Assembly (NCBI GenBank): GCA_900315075.1
Contig: OMXV01000001.1
Coordinates: forward strand, 1 to 64,000
Source of the DNA: an uncultured Prevotellaceae bacterium
GTDB lineage: Bacteria; Bacteroidota; Bacteroidia; Bacteroidales; Bacteroidaceae
DNA: 64,000 nucleotides
Direction of reading: 5' to 3'
Of this stretch, positions 25,617-33,953 are shown piece by piece; position 1 is the first letter of the stretch; every line of letters begins with the position of its first letter. The notes beneath the pieces were generated by a model that saw only the letters and a list, made by a program, of their open reading frames with translations, was not told the origin of the DNA and ran no database searches. The position numbers and the translations under genes are program-made.

Positions 25617-25835
25617 AAAAAACGATATATTTATAAATCACATTTTAATATTGAAGTTTCGATAAAAAGCGTACCATTACAAATGAATAGAAGAATATAA
25701 AAAAGAATGGAAACAACAATCCTGACGATGGCTTTCATCATAGTCATGCTGGTAACACGACCATAAAAAGTTTTAAAAGATTTGATTGCAAATTTACACA
25801 TTTTTATTGAGGTTTGGAACTGTAACAACTCCGTC

Positions 25836-25873
25836 AAAACAAATGCCTGTACGCCACAGAGGGTGTACAGGCA
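25836..25873 (-). terminator. Terminator of the lipoprotein gene
   Basis: A 9-bp stem (TGCCTGTAC / GTACAGGCA, 25844-25852 with 25865-25873) is followed on the minus strand by TTTGTTTTGAC. Confidence 0.75.
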
Positions 25874-25905
25874 CAATATGATAATTGTTATTACAGACTT
25901 CCGAT

Positions 25906-26490
25906 TTATTTAATCTTAATAGATTTCACGATTGGCATCACAACGCTGTCGTAGGTATCGGCTTCTTCCTGGACATAACTGATGGTTCCGCCAACACCTT
26001 TATCGCCATCGACCACTGTAAACCAAATGTTATTAAACTGATATTCATTATCAGAATCACCCGTGTTGTAGTGAGTGCGCAGAATCATTGTGTTGCCTTC
26101 GATCACCGGTTCCTCGCAGATCTCGTTTTGCTGCTCACGCATCATTTTCAGGTTATTGGCATAGTCTTTCATATTGAAAGAATTACCCATGAGGTCGGTT
26201 GACCATCCTGTATTAAAAGCAGCATCCACCTTTATGCTGGAGGTATATTCATCGCCGTCAGAGTGTTTGAGCAATGTTTCAGCATCAAACTGCAAGTGGT
26301 CATTGTCGTTACTCAAATCCGTCTTCTTGAAGTCTTTTGGCACGCTGATACTGAAGTTAGATGTCTCATACGTTTGGTAGCCTTCAGGTACCACAGCTTC
26401 AGCCGACTGACTGTTTGCATTCTTATTGCCACACGATGCCACGAACAGCCCTGCTGCTACTGTGGCGATTACGAATAATGCTTTTTTCAT
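25906..26490 (-). CDS. Small lipoprotein of unknown function
   Basis: A 194-residue lipoprotein (lipobox FVASC, Cys20, then GNKNAN). Residues 35-190 form a mixed alpha/beta domain: FSISVPKDFKKT, IKVDAAFNTGWSTDL, NTMILRTHYNTGD and YQFNNIWFTVVDGDKG. The N-terminal YETSNFSISVPKDF pattern is seen in PsbP-like or DUF-type bacterial lipoproteins. The fold is suggested, the function is not. Monocistronic, with a terminator; a -7 box lies about 170 bases upstream. Confidence 0.7.
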   Translation of the reverse strand: MKKALFVIATVAAGLFVASCGNKNANSQSAEAVVPEGYQTYETSNFSISVPKDFKKTDLSNDNDHLQFDAETLLKHSDGDEYTSSIKVDAAFNTGWSTDLMGNSFNMKDYANNLKMMREQQNEICEEPVIEGNTMILRTHYNTGDSDNEYQFNNIWFTVVDGDKGVGGTISYVQEEADTYDSVVMPIVKSIKIK

Positions 26491-26659
26491 TTGATATAAA
26501 ATATTAATTTAGGTGAATAATGATACTTAACTATGATTCACTATGAATTGTTTGCTACTGAATAATAAGGGCGAGTCGTTCGCCTATCATCTGCGCGATG
26601 CGTTTCTCTATCAGCGGACTCATCTTTTCGATTTTTGTTCCACCAGATGATTCAACGGT

Positions 26660-26668
26660 GCAAAAGTA
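26660..26668 (-). promoter_or_regulatory. -7 box, leftward
   Basis: TACTTTTGC on the minus strand. It could drive the lipoprotein gene at 26490 with a leader of about 160 bases, which contains a 22-codon frame (MSPLIEKRIAQMIGERLALI...). Confidence 0.45.
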
Positions 26669-26739
26669 CTACGAAAAAGCAAATGGATAGTTGATAAAAT
26701 CTTCCAAAATAAAGGGAAAGACTTGTGTTTTTCTACCAA

Positions 26740-26859
26740 TATGCAGGAAAACGGGCAATACGTGTCCCCCCGATTTGAGAAAAGACCGAAGTCGGTGATG
26801 AACTGGTTCTCCGTGCCTATCTGCAGGTTGCAGCCCGGCTTGGTCTTAAAATCTGAATT
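26740..26859 (-). pseudogene. Transposase fragment (IS1182-type DDE, inferred)
   Basis: Minus-strand translation gives DFKTKPGCNLQIGTENQF followed by ITDFGLFSNRGDTYCPFSC, which resembles the conserved mid-region of IS1182-like transposases (pattern PGYNxQIGTENQFI). A stop precedes it at 26862-26860 and unrelated sequence follows, so only about 40 codons survive. The rest of the 26.5-27.0 kb gap holds promoters and nothing else recognised. Confidence 0.55.
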
Positions 26860-27002
26860 TCATCGTGTTTCACGTTCGTTTCATACTATAAAGTCCCATG
26901 TTTCAAGAGAAGAGTTAGCATATATTTTCGAAAGCAAGTGAATAATCGTATTTTTGCACCAAAAATCGGGACCAGGAGATAATAAAAAAAAGATACAAAA
27001 GG

Positions 27003-27033
27003 TTTGTATGTCAAAAAAATAATGTACCTTTGC
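27003..27033 (+). promoter_or_regulatory. Promoter of the surface nuclease gene
   Basis: TTTG at 27003-27006, an 18-base spacer, TACCTTTGC at 27025-27033. It supports the ATG at 27063 as the start. Confidence 0.8.
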
Positions 27034-27062
27034 ATTAATTGAATCACCCACCTTATAAAGAT

Positions 27063-27959
27063 ATGAAAATGAAACTATTTAAACTACTTCCATTACTGGT
27101 ACTACCATTGTTTTTCTCCGCCTGTAGTGACGATGAAGACGATAATATCAGCCAAGACCCCAAGGAGCAGACAACGGCAAAAAACAAGAATGCCAATCCC
27201 GTGACATATCCAGAATATGCGCGTCTGGAAGTGCCCCGCGTAAAGGGCGGCACCAATTTAGTGCTCATTCACCATGCTACCGACATCGGCGTAAACTTTA
27301 TGGTGGAATGGGACTGTCTGAAAAAGTCGCAACGCTGGACATGCTACACGCTCAACAGCACTAACAGCACAAAGAATGTGAGCCGCTATTATTCCGACTC
27401 CAACCAGTATCCTCAAGACCCCGACATTCCATCGGTAAGCCGTTTTGCCGAAGACCCCTATTGGCGCAGTGGTTATGACCACGGCCACATCTGCCCCTCG
27501 TACGACCGTCTGAGCAGTAGCGAAGCCAACTACCAGACTTTCTACCTGTCGAATATGCAGCCACAATTCAATAAATTCAATGCCGGGCTGTGGTTGAAGA
27601 TGGAGAATATAGTAAGCCGTACATGGAATCTCAATTCGTTCCGCGACACCCTATATGTATGCAAGGGTGGCACCATCGACGACCCCGAATTGATTCTCTC
27701 CACCACCGAAAAAGGTTTGATTGTACCAAAATACTTCTACATGGCAGTGCTCTGCAAAAACACCCAAGGCTATAAGGCTATCGCCTTCTGGGTGCAGCAT
27801 CTCAATGCCGACCACAGCAACGACAAACTCATCGACTACGTTATCTCCATCGATGAACTGGAAAATCGTACGGGCATCGACTTCTTCTGCAATCTCCCCG
27901 ACGACATCGAGGAAAAAGCCGAGCGAGTGGTATATCCACAGTCGTGGGGGCTTAAATAG
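27063..27959 (+). CDS. DNA/RNA non-specific endonuclease (NUC1-type) surface lipoprotein
   Basis: A 298-residue lipoprotein nuclease. The lipobox is FFSAC (Cys21), immediately followed by SDDEDD. Such a run of acidic residues is the established export signal that sends Bacteroidetes lipoproteins to the cell surface. The nuclease motif is RSGYDHGHICPSYDR (residues 136-150), a DHGH variant of the DRGH motif; His142 should be the general base and the Asn in SNMQPQFNKFNAGLW should hold the metal. Expected action is sugar-non-specific cleavage of external DNA/RNA. The last codons run into a 7-bp repeat array that contains the stop codon. Confidence 0.88.
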   Translation: MKMKLFKLLPLLVLPLFFSACSDDEDDNISQDPKEQTTAKNKNANPVTYPEYARLEVPRVKGGTNLVLIHHATDIGVNFMVEWDCLKKSQRWTCYTLNSTNSTKNVSRYYSDSNQYPQDPDIPSVSRFAEDPYWRSGYDHGHICPSYDRLSSSEANYQTFYLSNMQPQFNKFNAGLWLKMENIVSRTWNLNSFRDTLYVCKGGTIDDPELILSTTEKGLIVPKYFYMAVLCKNTQGYKAIAFWVQHLNADHSNDKLIDYVISIDELENRTGIDFFCNLPDDIEEKAERVVYPQSWGLK

Positions 27960-28084
27960 TTAGGAGTTGAAAGTTAGGAGTTAGGAGTTAGGAGTTAGAA
28001 GTTAGAAGTTAGAAGTTAGGAGTTAGGAGTTAGAAGTTAGAAGTTAGAAGTTAGAAGTTAGGAGTTAGAAGTTAGAAGTTACAA
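27959..28084. repeat. 7-bp tandem repeat array, about 18 units (GTTAGRA)
   Basis: Eighteen consecutive heptamers (GTTAGGA or GTTAGAA with few variants) start within the stop codon of the nuclease gene and end 16 bases before the next start codon. Confidence 0.92.
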
Positions 28085-28100
28085 CAAAAAGCTAAACACA

Positions 28101-29030
28101 ATGCTATTCAGACGGATATACATGATGGGGATGGTGGCAACACTTTTGTTGCTAGCAAGTTGTGGCGACGGTCAGAAAGCCCCCGTCGTACGTTCCGTCT
28201 ATTTCTGGAGCACTACCTTCGAACTCGATTCCGCACAAATGGACTTTATCCGTAGCAACGACATACGGAAAATCTATCTGCGCTATTTCGATGTGGTGAC
28301 CACACCCCAAGGCGAGGTGCTTCCCAATGCTACCGTGCAGTTTGTCACACCACAGCCCGACAGCGTGGAGATTGTCCCCACCGTGTTCATCACCAACGAG
28401 TGTATGACCCACATTCCCGACGACCTCGCCGACAAAATCCTGAGCCGCATCCTCCAGATGAACGAAACCCGCGACATCTTCGGCGTGCGCGAGATACAAA
28501 TCGACTGCGACTGGAGCGGGCGCACACGAACCGCCTATTTCGACATGCTCGAGCAACTGACGGAAAAAGCCAAGGCCAAAGGCATCGACATCTCGACCAC
28601 TATCCGCCTGCACCAACTGTCGCAGACACCACCACCAGTGAACCGCGGTGTGCTGATGATGTATAATACCAGCGACATCAAAGACAAGGAGCATAACCCC
28701 ATCCTCGACATCAAGGATGTGCAGCCTTATATGAAACACCTCAAAAGTTACAAACTGCCTTTGGGTACAGCCTACCCTATGTTTTACTGGGATTTGCTCT
28801 TCCGTGGCGAACATTTTGTGGGTATCATGCACAGCGACGACGACCTGCCAGTCATCCCCGGCGATACCATCATCCATCGCGACGTGCCACTTGATATGGT
28901 ATTGCAAGTAAAGCAATTGGTAGATAAGCACCATCCACATGCCAACGACGAGATTATTCTATTTGATATCAGCAAACAAAACATCAACAACAATAAAAAC
29001 CAACACTATGAGAAAATTTATAATTATTAG
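28101..29030 (+). CDS. Lipoprotein of unknown function (DUF3142-like pattern)
   Basis: A 309-residue lipoprotein (lipobox LLASC, Cys21, then GDG). Strand-helix alternation with VYFWSTTFELD, IRKIYLRYFDV, VPTVFITNECM, EIQIDCDWSGRTRTAYFDML and RGVLMMYNT suggests a TIM-barrel-like fold; the IDCDW motif would sit at a barrel end. The pattern recalls DUF3142 proteins, but I cannot confirm it. Its last 23 bases overlap the next gene, so the two are probably translated as a pair. Confidence 0.7.
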   Translation: MLFRRIYMMGMVATLLLLASCGDGQKAPVVRSVYFWSTTFELDSAQMDFIRSNDIRKIYLRYFDVVTTPQGEVLPNATVQFVTPQPDSVEIVPTVFITNECMTHIPDDLADKILSRILQMNETRDIFGVREIQIDCDWSGRTRTAYFDMLEQLTEKAKAKGIDISTTIRLHQLSQTPPPVNRGVLMMYNTSDIKDKEHNPILDIKDVQPYMKHLKSYKLPLGTAYPMFYWDLLFRGEHFVGIMHSDDDLPVIPGDTIIHRDVPLDMVLQVKQLVDKHHPHANDEIILFDISKQNINNNKNQHYEKIYNY

Positions 29031-31161
29031 CCTGGCATTGCTTGGTTTTGCCATCGATGCCTGGAGTTGTGGTTATGGTTACTACGGTCACAACAACTAC
29101 ATGTTCAGCGTGTTCCGCCGCGAGGCAATGCAGGGACCCGTGTCGGAAGACCAGCTAAATCAATTCTGGAAGGACTATACTAATGGCGAAATCTCCACGT
29201 TTGAATGGGGTAAGGAAACCATCATTGAGACCGCTAAGCAAAAAGGCGACCAGGAAATGCTTGACTACCTGACCCAACTTGTACGCTATGTGGATATCAG
29301 CCGTGACCTGCAAGACTCATGGACATATCCCACGAAGGCCGAACTGCAACAGCGCAAAGCCGACCTCAACACTATGCTGCAAAAAGCTACCGCCTATAAG
29401 GGCAAGCGCCTACAAGGACAGTGGAACCTGCTCCGTATGCGTGCCAACATGGTGCTTGGCGACCACGCTGCCAACATCAATTACTGGACCCAGACGGCAT
29501 CAAAACTCCCACAGAGTATCTATAAAACTATGATGGAAAGCATCTATGCCGGTGCCCTACTCCACACTGGTAAGCAGCGCGAAGCATTTGACATCTACGC
29601 CAAGAACGGCGATATGGTAAGTATCAAATGGGCGATGCGCAAATACCGCAACTTAGCAGGCATCCAGCGCATCTACCAAGACGACCCCAACTCCCCCTGT
29701 ATGCCTTTCCTCATTCAGGACTTTGTGAACAACACTCAGGAAACACTCGACTGCTCCTCTCCCGAATATTGTGAGGAATGGCTGAAGGAACTCGATGCGC
29801 GCCTCATCCAACAACAGGAAGCCGAGCGATTTATCACCTATGCCAAAAGTGTCATCAGCTCTGGCAAGACGAAGAATCCCGCTCTCTGGCAGGCTGCCAT
29901 CGGCGAATTACAATACCTCAATAGAAATTATAACGAAGCCTACGCCTCGCTCGACAAAGCTGTAGGTATGGAAGGCACCGCCCGCATGAAAGACAATGCC
30001 CGCGCTATCCGCATGATAGCCTCGGTAAAGACCCATGCACTCAACAACGAATACACCAAGTGGATGGCAGGCGAAATCAACTGGCTGATTGGCAAAATCC
30101 GTGAAGAAGCAAGCACCAACGACCCCAGTGGCGAGCAGTCCTACTACGGTATTTACAACCACTACTACGACATCCTCGACCGCCTGGTCTATCAGGAACT
30201 GGCTCCCAAATATGTCTCCAATGGTCGTCTCGACATGGCCGCTGCACTGAAAGGCATGCTCAACGACTCTGACGTACTTTTAGGCCACCAAACTCCACAT
30301 TTGGAAGAAAGCACATGGAACGACAACTACCAAGGTGAATATTTCGATTTCCTCGACCAGATGAGTGCCGATGAGACAGTAGATTACCTACGTTTCCTGC
30401 AAGACAGCAAGGGCGACGACCTGGAGCGTCTTGTAAAGAACTATGTGAAATACGATGTGAATTTCTTCAACGACTTGATTGGCACCAAATACCTGGCCCA
30501 GAATGTGTTCGACAAGGCCATCCCATATCTGCAGAAAGTGCCACTGAGCTTCATGGAGGGTCAGAACATCAGCTGTTACCTCGCCAACCGCGACTGGCAC
30601 AAATCGAAATGGCTTGTCAACCAGCGTGAGAGCATTTTTGACACCAGCGAGGGTCCAAACAAAGGTAAACTTAGCAACAACCCCAAATTGGAGTTCTGCA
30701 AGGAAATGATTGATTTGCTGAAGAAATATCAGTCGGCCAACAAGAACACACGTCCACAATTAGCCTACGACCTTGCCAACAACTATTATCAGGCATCTTA
30801 TTTAGGCGACTGCTGGTATCTGACACAATATGGCAGCAGCGTGGGAGACACAGCCCGCGTTGACCGTCCCGACTTTGTGCAATTTGCCATCAATTATCTT
30901 CAGGAGAGCAAGACAAGCAGCAACCTGAAACTCCAGGAGAACAGTCTCTTCGGACTGGCATTCATCCCCACCGGCGAATGGTATACCAACACCTGGAACT
31001 GGGATGATGCCGCCAATGACTACGTGAAAATCATCAACCGCAACTCACGTCAGTTCAAGGCTCTATTTGAATTGAATAACTTTGTGAACGCCCATCGCGG
31101 ACAGGTGTCGAGCCAAATCAGCCGCTGCGACGTGCTAAAACAATTCAGGATGTCAATTTAA
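29008..31161 (+). CDS. Exported helical-repeat (TPR-like) protein
   Basis: A 717-residue exported protein. The signal peptide (MRKFIIISLALLGFAIDAWS) is followed by CGYGYYGHNNYMFSVFRREA. The rest is almost all helical, with TPR-like pairs such as AAIGELQYLNRNYNEAYASLDKAV and TKYLAQNVFDKAIPYLQKV. It may be a scaffold or binding partner of the lipoprotein encoded just upstream, with which it overlaps by 23 bases. No enzymatic motif is seen. Start chosen at the ATG before the signal peptide. Function not recognised. Confidence 0.72.
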   Translation: MRKFIIISLALLGFAIDAWSCGYGYYGHNNYMFSVFRREAMQGPVSEDQLNQFWKDYTNGEISTFEWGKETIIETAKQKGDQEMLDYLTQLVRYVDISRDLQDSWTYPTKAELQQRKADLNTMLQKATAYKGKRLQGQWNLLRMRANMVLGDHAANINYWTQTASKLPQSIYKTMMESIYAGALLHTGKQREAFDIYAKNGDMVSIKWAMRKYRNLAGIQRIYQDDPNSPCMPFLIQDFVNNTQETLDCSSPEYCEEWLKELDARLIQQQEAERFITYAKSVISSGKTKNPALWQAAIGELQYLNRNYNEAYASLDKAVGMEGTARMKDNARAIRMIASVKTHALNNEYTKWMAGEINWLIGKIREEASTNDPSGEQSYYGIYNHYYDILDRLVYQELAPKYVSNGRLDMAAALKGMLNDSDVLLGHQTPHLEESTWNDNYQGEYFDFLDQMSADETVDYLRFLQDSKGDDLERLVKNYVKYDVNFFNDLIGTKYLAQNVFDKAIPYLQKVPLSFMEGQNISCYLANRDWHKSKWLVNQRESIFDTSEGPNKGKLSNNPKLEFCKEMIDLLKKYQSANKNTRPQLAYDLANNYYQASYLGDCWYLTQYGSSVGDTARVDRPDFVQFAINYLQESKTSSNLKLQENSLFGLAFIPTGEWYTNTWNWDDAANDYVKIINRNSRQFKALFELNNFVNAHRGQVSSQISRCDVLKQFRMSI

Positions 31162-31235
31162 AACTCACCCATTCCCCTCTCCAATCACCGCTTGCTTCCC
31201 AAACTAATGAATGGAGAGGAATGAGGTGTGAGAGT

Positions 31236-31307
31236 AATAGACAAAATAGATGAAATAGACGAAATAGGCCAAATAGACGAAATAGGCTAAATAGACGAAA
31301 TAGACGA
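31236..31307. repeat. 9-bp tandem repeat, 8 units (AATAGACGA)
   Basis: Eight consecutive nonamers, variants of AATAGACGA (AATAGACAA, AATAGATGA, AATAGGCCA, AATAGGCTA), 52 bases upstream of the four-helix-bundle gene. Confidence 0.9.
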
Positions 31308-31359
31308 GAGAGAAATCATACATGAGATAGATGTAATAATAGAATAAAAATGTGGTGAT

Positions 31360-32127
31360 ATGGCAAATGCTGTTGACGGCAACATGGAATTCACAATACC
31401 CAGCATCTTCAGAAGCGTGGCCAAGTGGCAAGACCTTCGGTTCTATCAGAAGTCTGTGGTGCTCTACCAACTGACTTATAGCTTTTGTGTACGATTTCTT
31501 CCGAAGTACGGTGATCGTACTGTGGACCAAATGGTACAGTCTGCACGCTCTTGCAAGCAGAACATTGTTGAAGGCTCCGAGAATGGAAAGACTTCTACGG
31601 CTATGGAACTGAATCTGCTGAATGTGGCTCGTTCCAGCATTGGCGAGCTGCGCCAGGACTACGAAGATTTCTTGAAGTCGCGTCAGTTGCTGCAGTGGAC
31701 TCCCACAGACCAACGTTTCCAGCCGATGCAGGAGTTTACCAAAAGCCACAATCAGTTGGCGAACTACGAACCCTACTTCCAAAAGTGGACAGCCGAAGAA
31801 ATGGCCAACGTAGGCCTGACACTATGTTATCAGGTTGACACCATGATGAACAAATATCTGAAGAAGTTAGAAGACATTTTTGTGAAGGAAGGTGGTGTAA
31901 AGGAGCGTATGCACAAAGCCCGCACCGAATATCGCATGCAGCAGGACAAGCGTCTGGAGGAATTGGAGCGTAGGCTTCCCCTGTTAGAGCAGCAATTGTC
32001 GGCTACCCAAGCAGAAGCCGCCCAATGGAAAGCCGCCTACGAAAACCTGAAGCAACGCGCCCTAAAAGCCTACAATAGACAGCAAGAGGAGATAAAAGCC
32101 CTAAAGCTACAATTAGGGCTAAAGTAG
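31360..32127 (+). CDS. Four-helix-bundle protein with coiled-coil suffix
   Basis: A 255-residue cytosolic protein. Residues about 17-165 match the four-helix-bundle (S23-like) family: LRFYQKSVVLYQLTYSFC, VDQMVQSARSCKQNIVEGSE, MELNLLNVARSSIGELRQDY and EMANVGLTLCYQVDTMMNKY. The last 75 residues are a heptad-like coiled coil (RLEELERRLPLLEQQLSATQ), as in the subset called four-helix-bundle suffix proteins. These proteins were first seen as inserts in spirochaete 23S rRNA genes; their role is unknown. The gene is bracketed by two unrelated 9-bp repeat arrays, the downstream one starting at the stop codon. Confidence 0.82.
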   Translation: MANAVDGNMEFTIPSIFRSVAKWQDLRFYQKSVVLYQLTYSFCVRFLPKYGDRTVDQMVQSARSCKQNIVEGSENGKTSTAMELNLLNVARSSIGELRQDYEDFLKSRQLLQWTPTDQRFQPMQEFTKSHNQLANYEPYFQKWTAEEMANVGLTLCYQVDTMMNKYLKKLEDIFVKEGGVKERMHKARTEYRMQQDKRLEELERRLPLLEQQLSATQAEAAQWKAAYENLKQRALKAYNRQQEEIKALKLQLGLK

Positions 32128-32198
32128 CTATAGATGCTATAGAAACCATAGAAGCTATAGAAGCTATAGAAACTATAGAAACTATAGAAACTATAGAA
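32127..32198. repeat. 9-bp tandem repeat, 8 units (RCTATAGAA)
   Basis: Eight consecutive nonamers of the type GCTATAGAA/ACTATAGAA, starting at the last base of the upstream stop codon and decaying into ACTAAGAA copies. Confidence 0.9.
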
Positions 32199-32243
32199 AC
32201 TAAGAAACTAAGAAGTTAAGGGGTGAGATGAGCTTACTCTACA

Positions 32244-32277
32244 AAAGGCACAGAGGAAATGAAACCTCTGTGCCTTT
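32244..32277. terminator. Bidirectional hairpin terminator
   Basis: A perfect 13-bp stem (AAAGGCACAGAGG / CCTCTGTGCCTTT) lies between convergent genes, with T-rich sequence on both exits. Confidence 0.85.
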
Positions 32278-32304
32278 ATATTTGTATTATAATAATATGT
32301 GAAT

Positions 32305-32865
32305 CTATTCCACATCAAAGGTCAAGCCTTTGTTGGAGAAGGTGTAGCGTTTGAGATTGAATTCATCGATTTCCTGTCCGTCCTTACTCTCCATGGTTCC
32401 ATAGAAAGCATTGTCGTCGAGGTGGAACGAAGTGACAATCATCTCACGGTCGTCGTCGAACTTCATGCAGATGTCCTCGGTTTTCTGGTCGATATACCAT
32501 GTGAAAGTGCAACGATAGACCTCTTTTCCATTCTCAGCATAGTCGATTTCGCGGCCGCGGCCATTGATAGTCGTATTATTATACTGGTCGAACTGGAAAT
32601 CGGTGGTGTACGTCTCATGGCGGTGGCGACCATCGGCATCATAAAAGTCGGTGGTGATGGTACCCTCCCATTGTCCCCTTAGCACTGATGCCATCGAGAT
32701 GAGGTAGGTATCGTCTTTATCATTTCCGGGAGTATACGGTTCGTCGTAATAGTCGTATGGTTCGTCATACCATGGGTCATCATAATAGTAATAATCTCTT
32801 TCACAACTTGTGAATACGAAAGTGACAGCTATCGCCATCAGAATCAGGTATTGTATCTTTTTCAT
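32305..32865 (-). CDS. Tyr-rich lipocalin-like lipoprotein
   Basis: A 186-residue lipoprotein (lipobox VFTSC, Cys21, then ERDYYYYDD). A Tyr/Asp/Pro-rich spacer (about 22-50) precedes a beta-rich domain (LRGQWEGTITTDFYDADGR, YTTDFQFDQYNNTT, YRCTFTWYIDQKTEDICMKF) with the G-x-W-x-G lipocalin-like start. It resembles the next gene upstream in layout (lipobox, Tyr-rich spacer, GxWEG), so the two are probable paralogues. The start codon is the ATG before the signal; the frame upstream is intergenic repeat. Function unknown. Confidence 0.72.
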   Translation of the reverse strand: MKKIQYLILMAIAVTFVFTSCERDYYYYDDPWYDEPYDYYDEPYTPGNDKDDTYLISMASVLRGQWEGTITTDFYDADGRHRHETYTTDFQFDQYNNTTINGRGREIDYAENGKEVYRCTFTWYIDQKTEDICMKFDDDREMIVTSFHLDDNAFYGTMESKDGQEIDEFNLKRYTFSNKGLTFDVE

Positions 32866-32953
32866 GATTGTGAGTTTTTGAGTTGATGAGTTCTTGTGTT
32901 CTTGCAAAAACGATTCCTGAATATTCCAAGTGGACTTAGAAGTTCTTTTATAA

Positions 32954-32978
32954 GGGCATACATGAAGTATGCCCCTAC
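32954..32978 (-). repeat. GTAG-headed hairpin, variant stem B
   Basis: On the minus strand GTAG (32978-32975) is followed by GGGCATAC, loop TTCAT, GTATGCCC (32974-32954), a perfect 8-bp stem. This repeats the GTAG-plus-hairpin layout of the RAYT-linked REPs with a third stem sequence. Confidence 0.65.
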
Positions 32979-33036
32979 AGTTACACAATCTTAATATTCA
33001 ATCTTCAATATTCAATTTTCAATTTTCAATCTAAAA

Positions 33037-33630
33037 TTAATCTTCTTTCTTGAAGACCCTTCTTGGACCTTGAGAGGCATTGGAAACACCGTCTTTAGCT
33101 TTCGCGCGCTGCATTCCTGTAGCATTTTCATTGGAGTAGTATGGGTCGTAATAGTCGCCATAGTAACCCCAGCGGAAGCTGTTCCAGTTGGGTGAAGCAA
33201 CGTGTCTGAGACTGAAATTATAACGTGTTCCATTTTCCTCTACTATAACACCTTCGAAGTAGCTGTCGTTGAGATTGTAATCGTAGATTCTAATTTCATA
33301 ATCATCCTCCACGAAGTAGATGTACAGTGTTCCGAAGTCCACCCTCCAGTCGATGTGGTTAGCGATATAGTTGTATCCACCCCAGTAACCTCTGTCGTAG
33401 TAGTCTACCCAGTAACCTGAGCCAGATGAATATCTGTATGGGTCTCTGAGGAAACAAACCTCGGAATAAGTAATGTCATAATAGCTGCCCTGATATTGAT
33501 AGTAGGGGAAAATTTCTCCTTCCCATGTGCCTTCGAGTGTGCGAGCGATTTCCTCGTCATCACAGCTTGTCAGTGACACGGCCATCATGGCCATCATGAC
33601 TATTGTTAAGAATGAGTAAAGCTTTTTCAT
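33037..33630 (-). CDS. Tyr-rich lipocalin-like lipoprotein (paralogue)
   Basis: A 197-residue lipoprotein (lipobox SLTSC, Cys23, then DDEE, an acidic run compatible with surface export). Its beta-rich domain starts LEGTWEGEIFPYYQYQGSYY and is strikingly rich in Tyr and Trp (YWVDYYDRGYWGGYNYIANH). The C-terminus is basic (GPRRVFKKED). It lies 171 bases upstream of its paralogue on the same strand, separated by 7-bp repeats and a GTAG hairpin. Function unknown. Confidence 0.72.
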   Translation of the reverse strand: MKKLYSFLTIVMMAMMAVSLTSCDDEEIARTLEGTWEGEIFPYYQYQGSYYDITYSEVCFLRDPYRYSSGSGYWVDYYDRGYWGGYNYIANHIDWRVDFGTLYIYFVEDDYEIRIYDYNLNDSYFEGVIVEENGTRYNFSLRHVASPNWNSFRWGYYGDYYDPYYSNENATGMQRAKAKDGVSNASQGPRRVFKKED

Positions 33631-33897
33631 AATTGTAAGTGTTTATGGTTTATATTCTGTTTTCTGTTGCAAAAATACGACATTTTTTTCTCCCTACAAA
33701 GGGAAACACCGCTATTTGTTGGGGGAAATCCCTATTTTGAAAATTGAAGATTGAAAATTGTAAATTGAAGATTCTTAATATCGGGATGACGTTATTTCGA
33801 TTTTTTTCAAATCTTCCAAACTCTAGTAACTAACAAATAACAACTGGCAAATAACAGTTGGCAACTAACAACCAGCAACTAATTTTCCCCTTAATAA
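33631..33897. other. Divergent intergenic region with 7-bp and 10-bp repeats
   Basis: 33737-33771 holds five TTGAARA-type heptamers. 33826-33880 holds degenerate AACTAACAAC-type units. No gene seen. Confidence 0.6.
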
Positions 33898-33930
33898 TTT
33901 GGTGTGAATAAAAAAAAATATTATCTTTGC
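33898..33930 (+). promoter_or_regulatory. Promoter of the YpfJ-type protease gene
   Basis: TTTG at 33898-33901, a 20-base spacer, TATCTTTGC at 33922-33930. It excludes the in-frame TTG start at 33927. Confidence 0.8.
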
Positions 33931-33953
33931 CCCCAACTAAAAAACTATCGATT

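Noticed and set aside
25347-25700. 117-codon plus-strand frame upstream of the GDPD gene
   Set aside because: It covers the structured-RNA region and the leftward promoter; wobble pairs indicate that the functional strand is minus.
26723-26941. 72-codon plus-strand frame
   Set aside because: The opposite strand carries a recognisable transposase fragment, so this frame is a shadow.
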